10,745 nt of DNA, from positions 1 through 10,745 of the forward strand of contig JAEEML010000187.1 of NCBI GenBank assembly GCA_016283195.1. The letters run 5' to 3'. The DNA comes from Deltaproteobacteria bacterium (GTDB lineage Bacteria; JAEEML01). Both the position numbers and the translations under genes were made by a program. Each line of letters opens with the position of its first letter. Positions within the stretch are counted from its first letter, which is position 1. Shown here piece by piece: positions 6,008 to 10,745 of the stretch. The notes beneath the pieces were generated by a model. That model saw nothing but the letters and a program-made list of their open reading frames with translations, was not told the DNA's origin and ran no database searches.

Positions 6008-7408
6008 TCAAAATCTAAAATAAATAAATGGGTTATAAGTGGAAGCAGCCACGAAGGAAATAGAAACAACCAGTAGGCCCAAAAGCAAGATATCGCAGAT
6101 TATTTGCGTAGAAACCCGCTTATAAGCATTCAGCAAAAAATTCTTTAAAATGGGGAAGCAAAAGAGAATTGCCAAAGCAAAAACAGCTATTTCCACCCGA
6201 TCGATGTAATAAGAAAATTGAAATTTTGGGATGCTCTTTTCATAGAGGCCAAACATTCTGGCAATATATTGCAGGCCATAGTAAGAAGTATCGGCGCGGA
6301 ACATCACCCAGCCGATGACAAAAGCCAAAATAGTATAAAGGTGCTGGAAGATGGTAAAGGGCAGGTTATGCTCTTTTTTGACTATGCCGGTGAGCTTTTC
6401 CATTAAATTAAATATGCCGTGCCAGAGGCCCCAAATGATAAAATTCCAGGCGGCGCCGTGCCACAGACCAGTGACAAAGAAAACAATAATAATATTCAAA
6501 GCATTGCGCCATTTGCTCACCCGGCTGCCGCCCAGGGGAATATAGAGGTATTCCTTAAACCAGCTGGAGAGCGAAATATGCCAGCGGCGCCAAAATTCTG
6601 TAATTGATTTAGATATATAGGGGTAATTAAAGTTTTCTTTAAAGGTGAAGCCGAAGATGGCTCCCAGGCCGATGGCCATATCGGAATAGCCGCTGAAATC
6701 ATAAAATAATTGCAAAGAATAGCAGACGGCGCCCAGCCAGGCCGTTGGGGTATCAAAATTAAGCACCGGCTGATTAAATATTTTGTCGGCCACTTCGCCC
6801 AAGGTATTGGCCAAAAGCACTTTTTTGGCTAGGCCGATGGTAAAGCGGCGAAAACCGTAAGCAATTCTTTCAAGGGAGAGCTCGCGCTTTTCCAGTTCGG
6901 CGGCAATATCGCGATATTTAACAATCGGCCCGGCCACCAGCTGCGGAAAGAGAGTGACATAAAGTGCCAGTTTTAATATGTTTTTTTGCACTTTAATATC
7001 GCCTCTATATACATCTATCAGGTAAGACATGGCCTGGAAGGTGTAAAAAGATATGCCGATGGGCATGACGATGGAGAGCGGGTCGATGTGGCTTTTAAAA
7101 AGGAGGTTAATATTCTCGATAAGAAAATTAAAGTATTTGAAATAAAATAGAAAACTAAGATCAAGAATAATGGAGAGAACCAGAATCAGCGTTCTTTGGG
7201 CGTGCCATTTATTAATAGCCAGGGCGCCAAAGTAATTGATGATGATGGTGGCCAGCATGATAAAAACATAGCGCGGCTCACCCCAGGCGTAAAAAAAGAT
7301 ACTGGCTAAAAGCAGCAAAATATTTCGCCCTTTGGCTGGGCACAACAAGTAAAGAATGAATAATATTGGCAAAAATGCGAATAAGAAGGTAACTGAGGAG
7401 AATAGCAT
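6008..7408 (-). CDS. MBOAT family membrane O-acyltransferase (AlgI-like)
   Basis: This multi-pass inner-membrane protein would move acyl, probably acetyl, groups from a cytoplasmic donor to the periplasmic face. Its 466 residues are hydrophobic throughout. Diagnostic MBOAT/AlgI segments are GISFYTFQAMSYLIDVYRG (118-136), FPQLVAGPI (154-162), YDFSGYSDMAIGLG (236-249), FWRRWHISLSSW (272-283, H277) and VTGLWHGAAWNFIIWG (312-327, with H317 the conserved catalytic His). The C-terminal ASTYNPFIYFRF is the usual end of the family, so the gene is complete. ATG 7408 has GGAG about 7 nt upstream, lying in the end of the preceding gene, whose stop is only 4 nt away. It is flanked on both sides by DHHW proteins, the AlgI-AlgJ/AlgX arrangement. 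No alginate or cellulose synthase is near, so neither polymer should be assumed. DltB-type function is less likely given the AlgX-like partners. Confidence 0.95.
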   Translation of the reverse strand: MLFSSVTFLFAFLPILFILYLLCPAKGRNILLLLASIFFYAWGEPRYVFIMLATIIINYFGALAINKWHAQRTLILVLSIILDLSFLFYFKYFNFLIENINLLFKSHIDPLSIVMPIGISFYTFQAMSYLIDVYRGDIKVQKNILKLALYVTLFPQLVAGPIVKYRDIAAELEKRELSLERIAYGFRRFTIGLAKKVLLANTLGEVADKIFNQPVLNFDTPTAWLGAVCYSLQLFYDFSGYSDMAIGLGAIFGFTFKENFNYPYISKSITEFWRRWHISLSSWFKEYLYIPLGGSRVSKWRNALNIIIVFFVTGLWHGAAWNFIIWGLWHGIFNLMEKLTGIVKKEHNLPFTIFQHLYTILAFVIGWVMFRADTSYYGLQYIARMFGLYEKSIPKFQFSYYIDRVEIAVFALAILFCFPILKNFLLNAYKRVSTQIICDILLLGLLVVSISFVAASTYNPFIYFRF

Positions 7409-7412
7409 TAGA

Positions 7413-8528
7413 TTACTCCATTATAGTTGCAAGTTCGCTTTTGCGATATGAATGAGTTAGCAGAATTAAAATATCCGGTTGGTACTCGCTAAGCTCTTTT
7501 TTCCAGCGGGAAATTTTTAAATTCCGCTGTCCATTATCATTGGAGCGGATTTTATGGGTTTCTGCGAAGGTGCAAGCAAAAAAAGGCGCCAGATTTTCTT
7601 CCATGGAATTGCCGATAAGGGCCACTTTTAAATTGTTTTTGGCATAGGGATTAACAATGGCGCGGCTATTGCCATTATACTTTTTTACTTTTAGATTTTT
7701 CTCTCCTTTAAAATTGTAGAACCTATATTTCGTATGACTACCGATACACTGATTTTCCGGTAAATTCAACGCCTTGCAGGTGTGACCTTTCCAAAAGGCG
7801 CGGTTTATTTCACCACGCACTTTCTCTCTGTAAAATATGGAAAAAGCACTTTCATTACATAGTTCAAGTTCCGGAAAATCCAGCTTAATACGCTTCATAA
7901 TGGCCTGATAACCAGTGTATGCCCCCCAATCTGTCCAGTGGTGATCAGGTTTAAAATAAACCAAATCTTTTTCATTGGCCGCCATCATTTCTGTGTGAGG
8001 AAAAATAATGGGCAAAAGGTGGCCGGATTTTTCAATTATCTGATTGGTGCCGTCGCTATCTACGATATTAAAAAACTGGTTTTGGGCAAATTCTATTTTA
8101 CGAGGCAACACCATGATATAGCACTTGAAACCTTCTTTATCACAATAATCTTTAAACCAGGCTATATTATTATCGATTTTTTCCAGAGTCGCGTTGCTTA
8201 ACTGACTTGGGTCTGGTTCGTTTTTGGCAAACATCCAGCCATCGCGGCCGACAAAGGCTTTGCTGTTTTGGTAATAAACATTTAATGCTTTGAGACTGTC
8301 ATGGAGGGCAACAAGCTCTTTGCGCATAAAAAAATGGTCGGAAAGCCAAGCGTCGAACTCTCGGCCAAAGTTTTCGCTAAACTTTTGCGGCATTTTGGCC
8401 AAAGTGCGGTTTTCCTGATGGTCTGCTTCTGCGTCATCAGGATGCAGAAACGGCAGAATCATGATGGCGAGAGCAAATAGAATATAGGTGATGGCGGCAA
8501 TTTTGGGCAAGAGGTGGTGGGCACGCAT
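7413..8528 (-). CDS. DHHW/AlgX-AlgJ-like SGNH polysaccharide O-acetyltransferase, paralogue 1
   Basis: A 371-residue paralogue of the 4885-6000 product, with a presumed periplasmic acetyl-transfer role. Residues ~8-28 form a signal anchor. QENRTLA (38-44) and FDAWLSDHFFMRKEL (~58-72) are N-terminal family motifs. PDHHWTDWGAY (194-204) gives D195 and H197, and IGNSMEEN (305-312) gives nucleophile S308, so the triad appears intact. C129, C136, C251 and C261 occur at the same residue numbers as in the paralogue, with two extra Cys (224, 319). The ATG at 8528 is 2 nt after the stop of the hydrolase gene, with GGGGAA about 8 nt upstream, and the MBOAT gene follows after 4 nt, which suggests translational coupling. 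Divergence from its paralogue is considerable outside the motifs, so the two may act on different polymer positions or in relay, as AlgJ and AlgX do. That split is inference. Confidence 0.87.
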   Translation of the reverse strand: MRAHHLLPKIAAITYILFALAIMILPFLHPDDAEADHQENRTLAKMPQKFSENFGREFDAWLSDHFFMRKELVALHDSLKALNVYYQNSKAFVGRDGWMFAKNEPDPSQLSNATLEKIDNNIAWFKDYCDKEGFKCYIMVLPRKIEFAQNQFFNIVDSDGTNQIIEKSGHLLPIIFPHTEMMAANEKDLVYFKPDHHWTDWGAYTGYQAIMKRIKLDFPELELCNESAFSIFYREKVRGEINRAFWKGHTCKALNLPENQCIGSHTKYRFYNFKGEKNLKVKKYNGNSRAIVNPYAKNNLKVALIGNSMEENLAPFFACTFAETHKIRSNDNGQRNLKISRWKKELSEYQPDILILLTHSYRKSELATIME

Positions 8529-8530
8529 TA

Positions 8531-9145
8531 TTAAATTCCCCGGAAGGATTTTTCGCGCCCGATGGTGGTGAGCTCGCCGTGGCCGGTAATGACAGTAAAA
8601 TCGGCTGGCAGATTGAATAATTTATCCAGTGATTCTCGGAGCATACGCGAATTACCGCCAGGCAGGTCGGTGCGGCCTACGCCACCGGCAAAAAGGGTAT
8701 CACCGGCAATAATAAGTTTTTCTTCGCGCAGAATAATAGCAATGCCGCCCATGGTGTGGCCGGGTGTTGCCATTATTTCCAGCTTTAGGGAGGAAAGCTC
8801 ATATTTGGCCGGCGGCGGAGTAGGGCGCCAAGCCATATTAATGGGCGGCAGGCCAAATTGGTTGGCCTGAATATTTATGTTATTAAAAAGCTCGAAATCT
8901 TCCTCTCCCAAATAGAGTGGCACATTTTGCGGCGGAAAATCGGCCAGCGCCGAGAGGTGATCATAGTGGCCGTGCGTGAGCCAAATGCTATCTAAAAGCA
9001 GCTTATTTTCAGTAAGATAGCTCAATATTGCCGGAGCATCGCCGCCTGGGTCAACCACTATGGCCCGCTTGGTCTCAGCATCGTGCAAAATGGTACAATT
9101 AGCGCCGAGCGGCCAAACGGGAATAATGTGATAACAGGCCGGCAT
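8531..9145 (-). CDS. Metallo-beta-lactamase fold hydrolase, glyoxalase II-like (YcbL type)
   Basis: A cytoplasmic 204-residue metallohydrolase of the hydroxyacylglutathione-hydrolase-like group. THGHYDH (57-63) supplies H58, H60, D62 and H63; H130 lies in TPGHTMGG, D149 in AGDTLFAGGVGRTDLPGG, and H189 in ITGHGELTTIGRE. The binuclear metal site is therefore complete. The GRTDLPGG and TTIGRE segments and the short length resemble YcbL-type proteins, which lack the C-terminal glutathione-binding domain of true glyoxalase II, so the substrate is probably a small thioester or related ester and remains unknown. The C-terminus reads SFRGI where relatives often have an NPF-like end. ATG 9145 lies 9 nt after the rny stop, with AAGGGTG about 7 nt upstream, and the next gene starts 2 nt past its stop. 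It sits between rny and the O-acetylation genes; any functional link to either is unproven. Confidence 0.88.
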   Translation of the reverse strand: MPACYHIIPVWPLGANCTILHDAETKRAIVVDPGGDAPAILSYLTENKLLLDSIWLTHGHYDHLSALADFPPQNVPLYLGEEDFELFNNINIQANQFGLPPINMAWRPTPPPAKYELSSLKLEIMATPGHTMGGIAIILREEKLIIAGDTLFAGGVGRTDLPGGNSRMLRESLDKLFNLPADFTVITGHGELTTIGREKSFRGI

Positions 9146-9154
9146 GTGGCACCC

Positions 9155-10717
9155 TTATTTGGCCAGTTCCATGGCTCTCGATTCGCGGATAACAGTAATT
9201 CTGATTTGCCCGGGATAGGTGAGATCTTCTTCAATCTTTTTGGCTATGTCTTTGCAAATAATAAACATTTTGTCATCGTCGATTTCATTGAAATCAACCA
9301 TAACCCGCACTTCGCGGCCGGCTTGAATGGCATAGCTCTTGCTAACGCCGGCAAAGCTTGAGGCCACTTTTTCCACATCTTCCAAGCGGCGAATATAGGT
9401 ATCAATAGCTTCTTTTTTGGCTCCCGGGCGATTTTTGCTGAGCTCATCAGCCGCTTGCACAATGACATCGAGCGGTGAGCTGTATTCCAGCGCCTCATGG
9501 TGACATCTTACAGCGTGGACAATTTCCGGCCGCTCGCCGTAGCGCTTAAGCAGCTCGGCGCCAACGGCATAGTGTGGGCCCTCAATTTCCTGATCAACGG
9601 CTTTGCCGATATCGTGCAAGAGGCCGGCCCGGCGGGCAAATTTGACTTTAAGGCCGAGTTCTGCTGCCAGCATACCGGCAATGAAGCCAGTTTCAATAGC
9701 GTGTTGCAATTGGTTTTGCCCATCGGTAACGCGATATTTTAACTTGCCGATATGCTTTACAATTTCCGGATGCAAACCGTGGAGACCCAGCTCAAAAGTG
9801 GCCTGCTCGCCGGCTTTTTGGATATTGAGCGCCATCTCAGAGGTAACCTTTTGCACCACCTCTTCAATGCGCGCCGGGTGAATACGCCCATCACTGATGA
9901 GCCGTTCCAAAGAGAGCTTGCCAATTTCGCGGCGGATAGGGTTAAAGCAGGAAAGAATAACCGCTTCCGGAGTATCGTCGATGATAATATCCACACCAGT
10001 AGCCGCTTCTAAAGCTCTGATATTGCGGCCTTCGCGGCCGATGATGCGCCCCTTCATTTCATCGGAGGGCAGGTCCACGACACTCACTGTTTTTTCGGCT
10101 ACATATTCACCGGCGAGACGCTGCATAGCCGAAGCAATAACCATGTGTGCCCGCTGATGAGCTTCTTCGGCTGCCTCTTTTTCGATGAGGCGGATGGATT
10201 TGGCAGCCTCAATACGCGCCGATTCTTCCAAATTGGCCATCAGGCGGCGCCGCGCTTCCTCGCGGGAAAGACCGGAGACCTCTTCCAGTTTATTTTGCAC
10301 CTGGTCGGTCATAAAACTGATGGTCTGCTCGTCTTTTTCTATTTTGCTTTCGCGCACATTAAGAGCTTGCTCTTTTTTCTTGAGCTCTTGCTCACGATGC
10401 TCTAATTGCTCGTTTTTCTTATCTATTGTAACTTCTTTTTGCCGAATGCGCTTATCGTTTTTAGTGTATTCTTCACGGCGCTTTCTGGCCTCGCGCTCAA
10501 ATTCATTGCGCGCATTTAAAGCCTGTTCTTTAGCTTTGGCTTCGGCCTCTTTTAGAAGATTGTCGCGTTCAAGTTCAGCTTCGCGGCGCAGTGTCTCTTT
10601 ACGTTCTTGCAAAGAGCCGTTACGCATGGCGTCCCAGCCTCTAAAGCCAAAAAAACCTCCCAAGGCTCCCACCACCGCAGCTATGATGGCGATAAGCACA
10701 GTCATTCCGATAGTCAC
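9155..10717 (-). CDS. rny: Ribonuclease Y
   Basis: RNase Y is a membrane-tethered endoribonuclease that starts mRNA decay. All expected parts are present in 520 residues, the usual length. Residues ~4-24 form the N-terminal membrane helix. A long charged coiled coil covers ~35-200. The KH domain (~210-270) has the GRIIGREGRNIR loop (223-234) and GVDIIIDDTPEAVILSCF. The HD domain (~335-430) has QLQHAIETG (337-345, H339) and the metal-binding H368-D369 in GLLHDIGKA. The family C-terminal domain follows, ending in a basic Ala-rich tail. The start is GTG at 10717 with GGAGGT five bases upstream; the ATG at codon 5 would have a badly spaced ribosome site. It is the first gene of a five-gene run on the minus strand. 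Its promoter lies beyond the window edge; only 28 bp of leader are visible. This assignment is secure. Confidence 0.98.
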   Translation of the reverse strand: MTIGMTVLIAIIAAVVGALGGFFGFRGWDAMRNGSLQERKETLRREAELERDNLLKEAEAKAKEQALNARNEFEREARKRREEYTKNDKRIRQKEVTIDKKNEQLEHREQELKKKEQALNVRESKIEKDEQTISFMTDQVQNKLEEVSGLSREEARRRLMANLEESARIEAAKSIRLIEKEAAEEAHQRAHMVIASAMQRLAGEYVAEKTVSVVDLPSDEMKGRIIGREGRNIRALEAATGVDIIIDDTPEAVILSCFNPIRREIGKLSLERLISDGRIHPARIEEVVQKVTSEMALNIQKAGEQATFELGLHGLHPEIVKHIGKLKYRVTDGQNQLQHAIETGFIAGMLAAELGLKVKFARRAGLLHDIGKAVDQEIEGPHYAVGAELLKRYGERPEIVHAVRCHHEALEYSSPLDVIVQAADELSKNRPGAKKEAIDTYIRRLEDVEKVASSFAGVSKSYAIQAGREVRVMVDFNEIDDDKMFIICKDIAKKIEEDLTYPGQIRITVIRESRAMELAK

Positions 10718-10722
10718 CTGAT

Positions 10723-10728
10723 ACCTCC
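10723..10728 (-). promoter_or_regulatory. Ribosome binding site fixing the GTG start of rny
   Basis: On the minus strand GGAGGT lies 5 nt before GTG at 10717, the same spacing and start codon as at the nucleotidyltransferase gene. It favours GTG over the internal ATG at codon 5. Confidence 0.8.
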
Positions 10729-10745
10729 ATAGTGCTTGAAAATAG

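Noticed and set aside
6001-6069. N-terminal extension of the second DHHW protein starting at 6069
   Set aside because: It lies inside the MBOAT 3' end; the ATG at 6000 directly gives a normal signal anchor and the same 371-residue length as the paralogue.
10185-10721. Plus-strand 178-codon Ser/Arg-rich frame
   Set aside because: It is antisense to the rny coiled coil; Ser/Leu/Arg-rich reverse frames are expected opposite Glu/Lys/Arg-rich coding sequence.

Overview
The window holds nine complete or near-complete genes, packed tightly and mostly on the minus strand, plus one plus-strand gene at the left edge. The gene set points to a bacterium with a periplasm and a secreted or surface polysaccharide: an RNase Y, a membrane-anchored FtsY, a periplasmic M23 murein hydrolase and an AlgI/AlgX-type O-acetylation cassette. 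Base composition looks moderate, and ribosome binding sites are strong (GGAGGT or AAGGAG, about 5 nt from the start), with GTG starts at two genes. I cannot assign a phylum from sequence alone; nothing looks like a phage, plasmid or insertion sequence.

Right to left on the minus strand, the first transcription unit is rny (10717-9155), a glyoxalase-II-like metallo-beta-lactamase hydrolase (9145-8531), a DHHW/AlgX-like SGNH protein (8528-7413), an MBOAT acyltransferase (7408-6008) and a second DHHW/AlgX-like protein (6000-4885). Gaps are only 2 to 9 nt, so this reads as one operon. The last three genes form a polysaccharide O-acetylation module: the MBOAT would pass acetyl groups across the inner membrane and the two SGNH proteins would transfer them to a polymer in the periplasm. 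No polymer synthase is in view.

An 81-bp gap with a shared leader motif and a perfect inverted repeat precedes ftsY (4803-3379). This FtsY has an N-terminal membrane anchor followed by 22 tandem PKAEE-type pentapeptides and then a canonical SRP-receptor GTPase. A 91-bp gap with the same layout precedes a small protein carrying a Cys4-His zinc-binding motif (3287-2763). A sugar-phosphate nucleotidyltransferase (2729-1629) and a MepM/Csd3-like M23 endopeptidase (1648-776) follow; these two overlap.

At the left edge, on the plus strand and convergent with the M23 gene, is a coiled-coil protein (1-678) built from nearly identical 105-bp (35-residue, five-heptad) repeats. It is probably cut by the window boundary.

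The most notable points are the repeat-expanded FtsY, the DHHW-MBOAT-DHHW cassette apparently co-transcribed with RNase Y, the matching leaders of ftsY and the zinc-protein gene, and the tandem repeats of the coiled-coil gene.
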